From Nemopilema nomurai (taxonomy: Eukaryota > Cnidaria > Scyphozoa > Rhizostomeae > Rhizostomatidae): DNA of 64,000 nucleotides. Under the pieces are notes generated by a model, which was given only the letters and a program-made list of their open reading frames with translations, was not told the DNA's origin and made no database searches. The position numbers and the translations under genes were made by a program. The stretch is taken from NCBI GenBank assembly GCA_003864495.1, contig ML133479.1, forward strand, positions 1,051,223 through 1,115,222, in the 5' to 3' direction. Below, in pieces: positions 38,681 through 53,500 of the stretch (the stretch's first letter is position 1; the number at the start of each line of letters is the position of its first letter).

Positions 38681-41546
38681 CCGAGAATTCTTGGTGATTA
38701 AATCGAGATATTGCATGGTGTTTTGCAACAAGAAATACCCACTTGTATCAGATGTTATTGTAGCTTTGAAATCATCTCTTTACGTTTTCTCTCTTATTTA
38801 ACTGATATCTCGCACATTGCATATTATTTCTTCTCAACTCATGGTTTATCTAATTCATGTAGCGATGGTGGCACAAATTAATCAATTGATGCGCAATGAA
38901 TATTTTCTCTCACTCGTTGTTGCTGCTGCTGTTGTTTCTTTCCTCAATTGTTCATTCGAATACGATTTGCGTCCAGTACCGAAAAGTTCGAGCATGTGTC
39001 TTGCAGTACGAAAAATTTTGATATAGCTAACGAGCATGGAGCTTTAAGTGTCTGCATTTATATCGAAAAAATAGCCCTTAAACGCTTAGCAATTGGTATA
39101 GCTTTGTCACTGTCCAAGTCTCTGACTAAGTTTTTCAAAGTACCGAAATTATCGGACTTGTTCCACACCGTTGAAAGATTTTATTAGGGTTGCAGCGTGA
39201 ACCTTGTTTCCCTGTTCTCGAGACGAACTCATCTTTCCTCGAGTATTCCTTGCTCGTCAAGTTATTTAATCTTCAAGTTGTACCGGAGTGTTTATCAATG
39301 TCTGAAAAACTTGGCTCGGTTTTTCTGTTGCAACAGCATGGTGTTTCCGAAGCTTTTACCAAGTCATGTCACTATTCACCTTCTAATTATTCATCTTGAT
39401 CAAAAAAGCCAAAACGTGTAAAAACTATTTTTGAAATCCTGGTACACCCAGTGGCTGCAACAATTTGAAAAGTTAGTTTAGTAAGAACACAAAGTGAGAG
39501 AAGTGGCACATGGGTCCCTACTTAAATTTACCTTTAACATTTAACATTAGACAACATAATGTCTTGAGTTTTTTAGCCATGAATAGTCAAGGAAAAGGAG
39601 ATTAATGCTCAGTGTCTCTAATTAACCGCAAGCTTTGTGCCTTCAGTGCCTCCGTCGCTGCCTGTTTGCCTTGCTTTTAAAGTGTCCATGTTGAGATAAC
39701 CATCTTTCTGCTGCTGAGGTTTTTTCTAGTGGGGAATTTTGTTAGGTGATAAAAGTTTATCAGAGGACTTTTAATCAGGTGAGACTGGAGAAGGACTGGA
39801 TGTGGATAATTGCGTGCTTCCAAGTCTAACAATTTAAGTCAAGTCAAGCTACATCGCATTTGTCTAATAACTTGCAAGGAAATATTTTTTCTAATGCTCC
39901 GAATTTTAATGGCTCTGTATAATGCAAATAGACTGAAATTTCATGTCTAGAATGACATTTTGGTGTCATATAGAAAGGGCTAATTATTTCACGCTTGCTT
40001 TGGAGGAACATCTCACCCTTCATGGTGTTTATAGAGGTCTTTAATCTGAGATTTTTTGCAAACATTCAGGCCTTCACCTTCGAAGCTTCATTGAATCGCC
40101 CCTTTCTTAGCAAAGGGTCTGGGCTCCAATTCACATGCTTGCACTGGCCTAGGCACTCACCACCAGTGTCAAGAAGTCGACGGCGCTCGGAGGAGTCAAG
40201 GACACTTGAAGTAAAGGGAAAACCAAGTTTCATTTGTATTTTTCAAAGGTATTTACACTTCTCATGTCTAGGGATAAATTCTGATTTTGTCATCCACAAT
40301 AACACGGAGTTTAATGGGTCTCAAGAGCCAGTCAATGTGATTTTATCCCCTCTCCCATCAGTCTGAGCTTCAAATCTGATCGTATTTCGTATATTAAAAG
40401 CTATTCCACCAGCGGATGGGTTGAACTCTCGGAATAATTACCTCTTGTGGAAACTTTAAGCATTGTAATTGATGCTGATGCATATTCACAGGTCATTTTT
40501 ACCATAAAAATCAATGCTAATATCAGGGGCGGCACTTTTACACTGAATTGTATCATTTTTAGAATAACGCATATCTTAGTTAAATTTTAACTATGATACT
40601 GTGAGTTTGAAATTAAATTTTCGGTGAAAGTGTAAACTTTATTTTGATTTTAATCCATATTTCCTCTCTACAACCCAAAATCTGAACTTCAGTATGTTCA
40701 TCTGTTGCTTAAACTTATTTCAGCTGTTGACACATTCTGAATCACTGTCTAAGTGCAAAGTCAAATGATTAAAGTATAAAAGTAAATTCTCATTCCGTAA
40801 TTCTTTGTATTTCAAATATATCCAATAAATGGGACTAGAATGCAAACTTACCGCTAATAGTAGTAATACAAATCAACTTTAAACAAATCAAGAGTTACCA
40901 CATTACTCATAGTTTGGGGCAAAAGCAATTACATAGTGAAGTGTCCAAAGTTGTTGAAAATTCATTAGAAAGTTCTTCATAACAAGAGAAGTTGTCAAAG
41001 ATAATTGACTAAAATTTCTTGCTTTCCCAAATGTAATTTAACGAGCCTAATATTATGCCTTAAGGAAGAAGTAGTCTTCTTTAAAGTCTGCATTTCTAAG
41101 CAATCATCATTTTCAAAAGGCCAGTGTACCCAGTAACGTTGTTTGCAAAATGATTTTCTCTTCTACTTTCTCAAAAAGTGCCCAGATGCATTAAGAAATA
41201 ATAAATAACTTTAATAATTACAAAATCACATGTATGTATATATTAAAAGCCATATGTAATCGTTTCCTGTAAATACAGAGATTGTAATATTTTAGGTCTC
41301 TTAAAACGTTTTCTATTGCTTAAGTGATTGGGAACTATATTAAAAATTTTCCTTGTCTTGAATAAGTATTGATTGCTGTTATTTATTTCCGCTTGATGAT
41401 GTTCTTTCTTGGTAATTGATCAAAGAAATGCAGCTAAATTTTAAGTTGTGTTGATTATTGGCAAGTAAGTTAGAAAATTTTACTTTTTCTTTGTTTAATT
41501 TGGAATTTTTGCAATGCCTCTGTGAAATTGTCTTATGTTGTTTTAG
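38681..41546. other. intergenic DNA between the secreted-protein gene and TCERG1
   Basis: Includes the 3' untranslated region of the upstream gene (an ATTAAA at 38697 is probably too close to the stop to be used) and, to the right, the TCERG1 leader intron ending in ttgttttag at 41546. An open frame at 39995-40366 (plus) contains a short Ser-Arg-rich stretch but has no supporting splice sites. No other gene supported. Confidence 0.5.
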
Positions 41547-44500
41547 AGAATGGAAAGAAGACCACCCCCAGGAAGGCCCCTTTTGCCAAGACCACCATTT
41601 CAAAGGGAACTGCCTTTTGATGGAGGCATGCCACCAAGAGGTCCTGAATTTAGGCCAGGCTTTCCCCCAGAGTTTGATGGCGTACACCACCCACAGCTTC
41701 ATGGGGATGGCATGAGCCCACAGTTCCGAGAGCCTTTCATGCCAAACAGAATGCCAAACTTCCAGGTAGTCATTAGTGGCAGTTTGCTGTTTTTTATTCA
41801 ATATTTGTGATTCTTTTTGCAACATTTATCTAACATTTGGCAGGTTCATTCAATGTAAATATTAGTTTGCTTTGTTTAAGCCTCACAATGTTGAGATATT
41901 TATTAACAGTCAGAGAAGCACTCAGAAAAAACACAGTCAATTTAATACTTAACCTGTTTCAGGTTTGCTAGGACAATTAATTAGGTCTTAAAAACTGGAA
42001 ATAGTATTCTTATTTTTGAGTCATTATGTTTCAGATTTGGTTGAACAATATTTATAAAAATTTGCATAATGCCTGCAGTATTTAGAAAAAATAAATTTAA
42101 TCATGCTAATCAGTTGGGGAAAGGTGTCTGTTGGTTCTCTATAACAATGTGTTTACACTAGCAAATTAATAAATGCAAAAATTTGATTCAATTTTCCATC
42201 ACAAGTCAGGCTTGGACTGAATTATGTAAATTTCAGAAAATGAGCAGATTTTTTATTATTTGTTCCAATAAAAATACAATAAACAGTCATAAGGTTGTAT
42301 TAATATGAAATAATGTGTTAAGTAGTGTGTGAAAACAGGTGACACAGATGTTTTGTTTTTGGGGGAAATTTTAGGAAGTGGAAGGTTTTTTGTACAACAA
42401 CAAGCATGGCAGGGTTCCTGTTGCTGGATATCCACAAAAAATTTCAAATTAAAGCAGAGTTTAAAAGCTTACTTTTGTTGTTTGATTTCTTAGCGTCCAC
42501 CCTTTGATCCAATGGCAATGGGACAACCACCCTTCAATCAGCCTTCCATGATGGCTCCCCCTTCACAGAATGTCACAGTAGCTGCACCACCTATAATAGA
42601 CAAAGAGGGGAACATGTGGCTTGAGGCCAGGTCTGCTGAGGGCAAAGTTTATTACTTCAACGCAAGGACTAGAGAAACAAAATGGGAAAAACCTGATTTG
42701 ACACAAAAAGTGGAAGGTATTGTGTCTGGTCAGCAGAATGCCAAGGAAGAAAATGATGATGACAGCATGGTGGTGGATGAAGGCGATTCCACAGCTCCAA
42801 AGGTTTGTTGCAGCTTCAGATTTGCTGTGTGATTAATTTTTAATCATATATAGATTTTCAATTGCCATTTTTAGTGAAGAATTCCAGGATATAGTAATAG
42901 TTTTGTTGTGTAACTCTCAGAAAAAATTTTTTAAAGGATAAACTACTCTTATTGATACAATTGAGCGCAAAGTTCTATCAAAAAGCTTTCCTACCATTAA
43001 AAATTTTGCCTTTTGCCTTGCATGCTCTCTTTAGCAACGCTTTTTTTGATTCTTTGAACTCAAGCAATAATTCTTTAGTCATTTTGGTTAAATGGTAAAG
43101 TAGCACTTGAATGCATAAACTGCATGCATTCACAATATACTTGAAGAAGCTTTTCAATGATTTTTCACAATAGTAGACCCTAAACTGTGATGACCTTTTA
43201 TTTTGATCTTGTGGATCCCACTTCCAACCTTAATTTTGTCACCATTGATATGAGTGTTTGGTTGTAAAAGTGAGATTTCAATGGCATAAAAGGCTAGACT
43301 ATTTTTCACTAATTAAAATGTTTCCATAGTATGTTCAGCTGAATACATAGAAAGGTTTAAGGCAATAGTAAATATTAAAAAAAATTAATGCATTCCTTTA
43401 TGATGTAAATCTGAATGTTTGTTCAGAAAATAGCTACTTTCATTTATTGGTAGGTATGTCTTCATCAGAGTTTTTTCATTAAAGGTCCACCCAGACAGAG
43501 AAAATATTATTTCAAATGAAGAAAACAATGACCAACATCCAGCTGAAAAAGGTCCTGCAGAATCTGGAAAGCAGGAGAATGCACAAGAAAGCGAACCAAA
43601 GCCTGATGCAGTGAAAGGCACCATGCCGGTTTTACCCAACTTTCCACCTCCAATGATGTTACCACCAAACAATAATCCAGTTTTCACACCCACAGGCTTG
43701 CACCCACCAGGGTTTCCACCTCAATTGAGGTATGTCTGTAGTGACTCATTTGCCTGGTTTTCATTGTTACACCATGTCATGCTGACAATTGTCAAATAGC
43801 ATTGCATAATCTTAAGTGATTTCTTTTTATTTTTATTTCCTGGCTCAGCTTTTATAATGATGACTTATTAAGCATGTGTTATGGTGAAAACTATTTGTTT
43901 GTTGAAAAAATAGTGTTACAAACAGTGCTACTGTCTGCCAATGGCTTTTTTATCTATACTCTTATCCGTGTTTCAGCTCAGCGTTCCTGCTTGTTAGTTC
44001 CAATCCAACGTCAGCTCTAAAATGCTAGCATTAAAACTGTAGTATTAGACTGTACTGTAAGATTAATACATTATTTGTCTAATTATCTTTTCATGACATT
44101 CCTCCTTTCGTTATCTTTTGCCCCTCTTTTGCAGTAACCCTCCTGGCTTTCACCCCAACCAGCCCGTCCCTGGCATGCCCATGCCCCCAGTGCCCCTGCC
44201 GAACTTTCCTGGCTTCCCAATGCTACCTGGCATGCGGCCTCAGAAGCCACCAAGCGACTGGACAGAGCATCGGCTGCCCGACGGCAAGGTCTACTACTAC
44301 AATTCGACCACCCTCGAATCGACATGGGAGAAGCCGAAGGAGCTCGGCAATGACGCAGGTATCTATGTCGCTTCCATCGTGCCACGTGCCTAACTTTCAC
44401 ATTCCATCAAAGTCATCAAGCGACTAGCTCTGATATAAGTCATAAATATTGGAACATTTACAGAGTTATACCTCACACCCCAAAAGCCGCTCACTTGGGT

Positions 44501-47500
44501 GGGATTTTGTGAATATGTAGATATAGTGGCTGGTTTGTGATGAGACAACGTTGATTGTAGCAACCAATCAAAATGTTTTATGCATTCAAAAAGTTTCTTT
44601 AGGACTGCGCTTAACAGAATTTCCTTGCTGCGAACAGTTTAATTGTTGTAAAATACCATTCAAAGGATTTTGGTGTCAGTATTAGAACAAACTGAGCGGA
44701 AGCCACCTTAATGACACATTTGTTATCAGTGCCACCTTAATGCACCTAGGGTCTAATATTTTCTTATTGACAATTTTAGCCATGCCATTTTAGTCTCGTT
44801 TTCAGTTTTTTCTTTATCATTGTCACTGGAGTTTGCAGCCTTTCTTTGATTTGCTCATATCCAACCCTACTTTCAGGCCCATACCAAGAGGAACACGCTA
44901 AAAAAGGTGCTCAAAGCGAGGATATTGATGGAGTGAAAATTACCACTGAAGCAGACAGCGGAAGTAGAATGGCAACAAATAAAGACAAGCCTGGTATTAT
45001 TCGTAAGAATACATTTATGTAACCCGTAACTGCTTATTAATGTTGATAGCAATTATTTGTAGTATGTGTGCTTCTTGCAAAACTTGAGATTATGTTGAAG
45101 CTACAGAATAGGGAAAGTGTTGGCATCTTTAAAGTTTTGCTTTGACATTATATTGTAGTCCGGCACGGTTAATCTCGTTTTCGTGCTGAGACCACAATAG
45201 GAGTTACAGAGAATGAGCCTGGTTGACCTTGCTTTCAAGCTCTTTAAACTGCACCAGCATGCGCAGTTTTCTTGACAGCAAAAAATCCCAGCGTCAATTC
45301 TGCCTTTTCCCGGAGCTTTTGTTGGCAAATGTCTTATGTCATTTTTTGTCAATTTATGTCAACAACAGCCTTTTCTTTAGGGTTTAAACTAATTCAGAAC
45401 ACAACCGGGGGCAGCCCAAACGCAGATGAAGGGACGAAGAAAGGCGATACCGGAAAGCCGGTCGCTAGTGCAATCATACCGGGCACCGGGTGGCACGTGG
45501 TCTGGACTGAAAACTCGAAGCACTTCTTCTTTAATCCAACATCAAAGACGTCGATTTGGGAGAAACCGGTTGAACTCGTGAACGACTCGAGGGTCGATGA
45601 TATTGTAGCCGCAGGGCCAGAACGAAAGAAAGATGGTAACGTATTCTTAGTTCTTGTTTATTTCCTTACTTATATAGCTCTCTATTTAGCTGTATTAGAG
45701 GGAAAATATTGGGAAAATAGAGAACAACTCATTTCGGTAATCGTTGATGTATGATGGAAGGGCAGACAGTTCTTAATAGGGGTTATTGTGTAGCACTGAA
45801 TTACATGCAATCATTGATATTTCTCCAATTTATTTACGATTTTGTTATTATAAGGACAACACGTGTAAATCCTTGCAGGTATACGCTCGTTTGCAATTAT
45901 ATGTCAGTTATGTTGTTATTTCTTATGACTTGTGTTGTTCGTAGAAATGAAGAAGCACAACGACAGTGTTAACGCAGAAGGCGAACCAATCTCCAAGAAG
46001 CCCAAGTGAGTATGATATCTCTTAGCGTTTTAGTTTGAAGAATGCATTGCAATTCGAGCTGAATGATATGACGATTTTACATGAGATAACGTTTTGGTGA
46101 AAATGAAAACGAGTAAACGGCCAAGTTTGAATCTGAGGCCCAGCCAAGAACAAGCCTTATGAATTGTTGGATTGCAGAGGAGAAATAAATGGTGCTTTGT
46201 TGTGTCCTTGTGTTCAACACCCTTTGCGATTCGCTTGAAGAAGTAAACAGATATTTATTATTACATCATTCTGGCATCTCAAATTTGGTGATTGCAAGTC
46301 GATCTGATCCATTGAGTTTGCATTTTTATCGAATTTCTAATGGTCACATTGCATTATCAGAGTGGAAGAATTGCTCTCTGGTGAGGATAAAGAGCAAGTC
46401 GGCGAAAGTAACGAGTCCGAGGAAAATGGTGAGCTTAAAGAAGAAGACCCAAAAGTAAAGAAGCAGTCGCTGAGTCTTGAGGAACGCATGGTTGAGTTTC
46501 GCAATCTTTTGTTGGAAAAACAAGTGAGTGAAAAGTCACAATCAGCTATATATTGTGTGAACGATTGTTTTGTGTTGAAAAGGTCAGAACAGCATGCAAA
46601 AGCGAAAACATATTTTGGCATACCGTATATTTGTTATGATTTAGATTATGATATGTTGATAAATGATGGTCTTACTTTCCAGCTCTTTTGTTAAGTTATT
46701 TGGGTTATCAAAAAGCAGTTTAATACTTTGAATATAAACTTTTATCGAATAATAAAACACTGGCATTTTGCAATTTAATTATAAATGTGCTTTGTATGAC
46801 AGTTAAAATTGGAATAACTTCCATTTCTTTCAGGTCTCAGCTTTTTCCACTTGGGACAAAGAACTGCACAAAATCGTCTTTGATTCTCGTTACCTGCTAC
46901 TGTCAATGAAAGAACGAAAGCAATGCTTCGAGAAGTTTGTTCGATCACGAGCCGACGAGGAGAGAAAGGAACGAAAAGTCAAGCAAAAGGAAAAGAAGGA
47001 CGAGTTCAGAAAGCTGATGGAAGAAATTGTTACGAGTGAAAGGTTTGTTTAGAACAAAATTTGCTTTGCTATACAATTGCAAATGGAATTCTTGGAACCG
47101 GCCATTATGTGTTACTTCTTAAGTGGTTTGTTTGGGATTCTAGCAGATGTTTTCTATGAATTGATCCACGTACCAAGAAAACCCCAAACTCAAAGCAGGA
47201 AGTGGTCAATTGTAACTTGAGCTTTTTCATTTGCTTGCATAGGATCCGCATTCACTCTTTTAACCGATCTTTGAAATACAGCCTTAAAAATACAGTCTAC
47301 GTTACTTGTCTCCTTCTACTGCGAATTTTATACGAGAAAATGAATTTTCTGTTTCCTGTGAAAGTTTTTTAAATAATTAAAAGCGTCTTTCGAAATATTC
47401 TGGTCCAATGCTTCTTAACTTAGTAATTTTCCCCTCCGGTTTCTTTATTTAAAAGATTTTCCCTAGAAATTAAAGGAGGATTTTTCAAGGGCGCGTTTAA

Positions 47501-50500
47501 TGGTCTGTGCGAGGTCACAAGTGCCTGCACATTTCGGTTCTGCAAGCCATCTTTAGTTCTTTGCAAATCATAGCAATTTATGGTACAAAGCGTTACACTT
47601 GCAAGAAGCAGAGAAGTCATCTCAATATCATACTGTAGTACGTTTTCATCCCTAGCTCCATAGCACAACTAGGTATTTATTTTGTCAGCTTTTGGTCATT
47701 TTCCGACGTTTTTAATACTCAGATGAACATCGAACAAAAAGGTTCCGCCGCTTTTCGCGATTGCATAGCAGATTCCTTTGCTATAATCTTTCTGTCGGGT
47801 GAGGAATGTTTTGTATTGCCATTTAAATGTTGCTGACTGAAGATTGTTTTTCTCAGGACAACATTCAGTGAGTTTACGTTGAAGGCCGCCAAGGATCCAC
47901 GCTTCAAGCTGATCGACAAAGCGAGGGAGAAGGAAGGAATGTTCAATGAGTTTATGATCGAGTATCGAAAAAATCAAAAGGAGAGATCGTTGGTCGAAAG
48001 TGAGAAAGTAAGTTGTTTGTTGCTACGTATTTGAAAGGACCTGCTCAGAGATAAGGACGAAAGAAGATTGGAGAGCTGAGAAGGGTAGCGAGGAAAGTGA
48101 GATCTGAGAGATTGGTTCTTTCCGTACGTTTGAAAGTGTGCGAGTTCGTTCGAGTGGCCCTTTTATGACTGACAGTTTACAAACACTACGAACGCTTTTT
48201 TTTGCAAATTCAGATCGGTCCTACAAAAAAGTGTTGCTAAATCTTTTTGTAGATACCAGTTTATTATACTGCAACTGAATGGCATTGTCCAATGCTCTTG
48301 GCATTTCTAAAACGCCACTGTTTTCGTGTTTGTTGTCATGACTTAGAAGATATGTACGTGTGCCTAGGCTTGGTAGCTGACGTCAAAACTGGACAATGTT
48401 CGCTACCGTAACGTCGTGTGTTTATGAGCAGGTCACAGAGAGCTTTTGTACCGAGCATGTTGCGTTGATGTTTAGTTTGAATGATGGCTTTTTGTCGAGT
48501 GACTAAATGACTAGCTCAATATAGATCCAACACACAGATTGCTGAATATTCCAACTTCAAAGTATTATCATAGGTTTTCAAAAGTAAAACTTATGACTTC
48601 ACGATTTTTCAATGCTAGATTTGCATCACATCATATTTCTGGTACTTTGATAGCTTACAGATGTTCCCCATTGCTGATATATATATATTGGATGTTTTGA
48701 TGGCAATTTTCGCTATCTCTGGTGTCGATCCACTGTTGAGCTTGTCATTTCCCTGGGAATTTTGATAGTTTACTCTTTCATCGTCAATGGAGATTTATTT
48801 GGATATTTGAATTGCTATTTCGATTCATTCAATAATTTATTACACGCTATTATGCAGATAATACCACCGAATTGTGTTATGTTGAGTTGTAAAGCACTTT
48901 GCGGCAATCAAAGGTAAATTCTGTTTCAGTTTTACATCACTTCCTAACAGTACAAAAAATTGTGTAAACTCTCCCCCTGTTTTAAAAGCAGCTCATTTGA
49001 ATAAGATACCTTGATCTCCACAAAGGACAACCTACATAAGTAATTCATCTTAATCTCACATTCTATCTCCCCGTTTGCTGCCTAAAATTAACATTTTGAG
49101 CACACTTAGTGTTGATGTATTTCATCCAGTAACACTTGAATACCTCCTATTATTATCTGCCTCTGCAATTGTTGCACTGGAGAAGGAAACTGCAGCCAAA
49201 TACCAAGCCTGTTCTTTACGAGAAAGTTTCAAGTGACATTAATTTTCACGTTGTCTGTAGATATCACTTATTCTTTTTGATCGGAAATGCCCCTTACATG
49301 GCGTAGTAAATTCCCTAAGCCTGACCTTTTCCTGATGAAGCCGCAAGTGTTGCGTCTGAAAACTCCGCGATAGTGCCTTATAGCCCTAAAAGTGTAAGCG
49401 TGTAGACAGTTTTAATTGTTGTCATAATTGCTGTGTTTTGTCGTGTTCCACGTCTCATATGTCATAGCAAATCATGTCCCGTGGTTTTTCGTGTTTTATC
49501 GTACTATGTCATTTTGCATGATTTGTCATATGTCCTGTCCTGTCATGTAATGTCATAACATGTGTCGCTTGTCATGTTCTGTCATGTCCTTTCATCTGTT
49601 TCTTGTATCACTGTTGTTTATATGTCTCGTTATAATTTATGACTATAATGGTCATATAAAACGATTTTGATTTTAGTTTATTTCTCCTTCAGCAAGCCAA
49701 ACAAGGGTGTGTAATCCCTCCGATTGACAGTTAGAGGTAAGAAGACATATTTCCTCTGTGCACTCCTATCTAATAGTTTACAATGTTTTCTGTCAGATTA
49801 AAAAGGACTTCTATGAACTGCTTGATGAGCTGGAAGGCCTGGATAAAAAGTCTGATTGGAAGAAGGTTAAAGCATCCTTGCGAGGCGACCCTCGTTATGA
49901 AGCAGTCGGGAGCAAGCATCTAAGAGAGGATTTATTCAGGGACTACGTTTCTCGAAAGCTGGTGAGCCTAAATTTTCAATGCTTGAAGTTTCTGTATATA
50001 GTTCGATATTTCGATATTAAGTACGTTTGAAAGATTTAAGATACGGAAGACAGCTTTTTATTTAGGAAGAAAGTCAGACCAGCAAAATGTTGTATAAATA
50101 TTTATATGAAGAAAACATTTAAATAGAACTGCCATGTATGTTTGATTAGACTTTGTGACTTGCTTAAGAATTCATGAAAATCAAAATGAAAAGATTTGCT
50201 GCCTTATTATTAAGTCATAAGCAAATTTGCACGTTAGTGAAATAGTATTGAAAGTATTGAATGAATCCATTTCACGCTGTTATGATTCTTCTTTTTCTTC
50301 TTCTTCTTCTTCTTTTTCTTCTTCGATGTGAATGTGTAAGGTAATTCTACAAGAACCTTCGCGTCTTTGTTAGTTTTGTTCTGCGAACATCCAGTCAAGG
50401 GTCGTGAGTTCGAGTCCCGCTCGGGTCGGTTATTTTTCCGCACTCTATGATCCTTCGTAAGAAATCCTGTTGCCTTAACCTTTTCAAACATCCAGATACT

Positions 50501-53500
50501 AGAATATCTATGTTGCTAGAGCAGTTAATCATTCTCATGGCTTTCAGTCGTCCTAGCAATTAGTCCGCTGACAGCTCTTGTTCTGTAATGTGTGTGTAGC
50601 CATGTCTACCTAGTTGTTACGTGGTAACGATTCCTATTGGATACTGTTGGAACCATTGTTATATTCACGAAGGCAATGGTCAATGCTTGTTTGATCCCTT
50701 CGTTTCTAAAGCTAAAAAGTGTGTTTATGATGTTTCGTTGAAGCCTGATTCGAAGGAAAACGATCCAATCAAGGAGCAGCTGAGAGAGATTCGAAACGAC
50801 GACGAACGAAATGAGAAGCAGCATCGAGTGGAGGCGAGTATCAAGCAGAGAGAGGAAGAAGTGCGAGCGAAGAAGGAGGAGATCGAGAAGGACAGGCGCA
50901 AAGAAAGAGGGGTCCACATGCACGAAAAGGCGGTGGAGAACTTCTTAGCGTTGCTTACAGACATGGTGAGTTGGAGAAACACTGTTCCGATCTCAAATAT
51001 TTCCTTATACATTTGCTCTGCCAGGGATCCTGAACTAGGTAGAAAATCATGGAAGATTATTTAAACAGCGTTTTGCAATTATAGGAGGTTGTCAAAGATG
51101 TGTGAAATATTGGTACTAGTAGGGTACAGAAAGGAAACTGTTTTGAAGGAAATGTTTTCCTTGTGATAAGAAGGAGACTTAATATCTAGAATTTTATGCT
51201 TTTGTGCTATCGGTTTGTATTATGTCAGGTTAGGTAGTACTTACTCAACTGTTTTTAGTTAAAAAGCTTATTCGAAATGTTTATTTTATTCGTTTAAAAA
51301 GTCTATACAGGTGCCAGTCGTCTTTTCCCCTCTAATTTTGCCGCTCTTTACAAGGTCCGTGATCCGGAAATTTCGTGGAAGGAAACGCGTCGATTTCTAA
51401 GAAAAGACCCAAGATGGGAAGCGCTAGAAGTGCTTCCAAAGCCGGAGAAAGAGAAGTACTTCAAGGAGCATATTGACGAGCTTAACCGGAAGAGGAAGAA
51501 GCAGTTTTTAAAGATGCTGGATGAAAACGAGGTTTCTTGCTGTTTATTCTTGGCACTTGTAAATTAGTCCACTTTCCGAAGAGAAATGACCTGAGTGCAT
51601 TAATAATAAAATGCATATGGAACTTTCCCCAGATGTTTATTGATGTATAAAGTTGTATACTGAAAAAATGAAGAGGTTGAACAGTTAGAATCATAAATGA
51701 ATGGTTTCATACGATGTGTAAGGAGAAAGGCCTTCTATCACAGAGAAGCAAACATTGATACTAAACTTGTTTTCATCTCGCATTTCCTTGCATTTCTTTT
51801 AGTACCACGAAATATATTCAGCATTCTTAACAGCCCTTCTACGCATAGGGTTTTGTGTTAAGGGCCTTCATAGACATTAATCCTAAGCGTATACATTTCT
51901 CCAAATGTCTAGCAAGCCTAAGCTCTTTTTCACACTTTCTTTCGCTTTTATGTTTAGTTACCGCTGGATGCGCAGTGGAAAGAGGTCAAGAAAGCAATGA
52001 GACAGGATTCTAGATACGATATTTTTCCAACTAGCGAGGTATGCATGTCCATCTTGATTGGATACGTCATTGGCCTAACTCTCCTTTCTAATTTTAGATT
52101 AAGCCCAAGTTACCGTAATAAAAACATGCAGTTGGTGTTTTTATGCTGGTTCTCTTTATATTTTAATTAGGGCTGTCAAGTAGATGGGAATTTTATTGTT
52201 CTGTTAGCCCCAAACCACAGTAGTCTTCTTTGAGTTGTAATAACCGTACGATGGAATGAAAGTGACTCAAGTGTTTGGCGATAATTCAAATTAAGTGTAT
52301 TTTTCTGTAATATCTTCATAAGTACCCCATTACTAGCAATGGGTGCCTTCTGCCATCTGGCTTGTTTGCCTTGTGGTCCAGCCTTACCCCACTTTTGCCA
52401 CCCCACCTCCTTCACTTATGGCAACTTACAAGCTGTTGTTATGTCGTTTCCTCAGAATCCCCCAACATGTTTCGACTTTACGTGATGCTGGTCAGTCTTT
52501 TTCCAGGCTCGGGAGCAAGTCTTCAACGATTACATGAGAGAAAAGTACAAATCTGCGAAAGAAAGTTTTCGAAATCTTCTCATGGAAACAAAACTCATCA
52601 CCCACAAGTAAGTCGGCTCATACCTAGCGCAAGGGCCTAAGGACCATAGAGTTTCTGATAAATCCCTTATATATTTCCACGTAATGTGGCTTTGTGACAC
52701 CAGAGTCACGAGGGGAAGTTTCAGTCTTTTTGTTTCTCGAGAAAGAAACTTCAACTCAACAGTTTACGATTCACTGAAACAAGCAAGTTGAGTGAACTGG
52801 AGCTGGCGATACCCTATACGCACCTGTGGTAGTTAATGTGTTGAATTATGTAAGCTATTGGAAAACATCCTTATTTTCATTTTGCAGGACAAAGAAGAAA
52901 ATTGAAGAAAACCCGAACCACATGAAAAGCATAGTCGAAGTTCTGAAGGTGAGATAAATAAATCCAAACGAAACTCTAGTTGTGTTGTCAGGGGCTGCTT
53001 AGTCCTTGGTTTGTTCGCCTAGTTCATCATCACCACGGCCCCTTCTATGAGTCAGAGTATTATTTTCAAACGTGTCTTGTCATGCATGTCACAAGACGTT
53101 TCTGGTCGTCAGAGCCAGGATTTAGTGTCTAGTTTCATTTGGTAATGTACACAACACCCGTCTACATAAATTCTTTACAAAGCATTTATTGTCAGTCAAT
53201 CACAGGCTCTTATTTTTGTCACTAGCACCCTCCTTGTCACTTATTTGTGTCATCTTGTGCAGACGATTATAGCTTATTTCAAATATTTTTGCCCGTTTTT
53301 TTATCTTCGTTTTCCACGTTCTGTTCTCTAAACATTGTTCCTTGTCATGTCACAATATCCCGGGGCTTGCTTTCAAAGTTGCAAAGGCAATTGGAAGATT
53401 ATTATTCACTGTATAATCTTGACAGTTATAGCAAACAGATTTTGCTCCTGATTACCAAGAGCTTGATGGTAGAAAATAGATTGAGAAGAGGCTTGCAAAT

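Noticed and set aside
39995..40366. Plus-strand frame with a short Ser-Arg-rich stretch
   Set aside because: The composition is uneven, there are no domain or splice partners, and it lies in the intergenic region upstream of TCERG1.
50390..50430. tRNA gene
   Set aside because: A B box is present, but no A box, acceptor stem or cloverleaf can be formed.
50234..50491. Minus-strand open frame with a long lysine run
   Set aside because: The lysines are the TTC microsatellite read backwards, and the rest is the SINE-like fragment.
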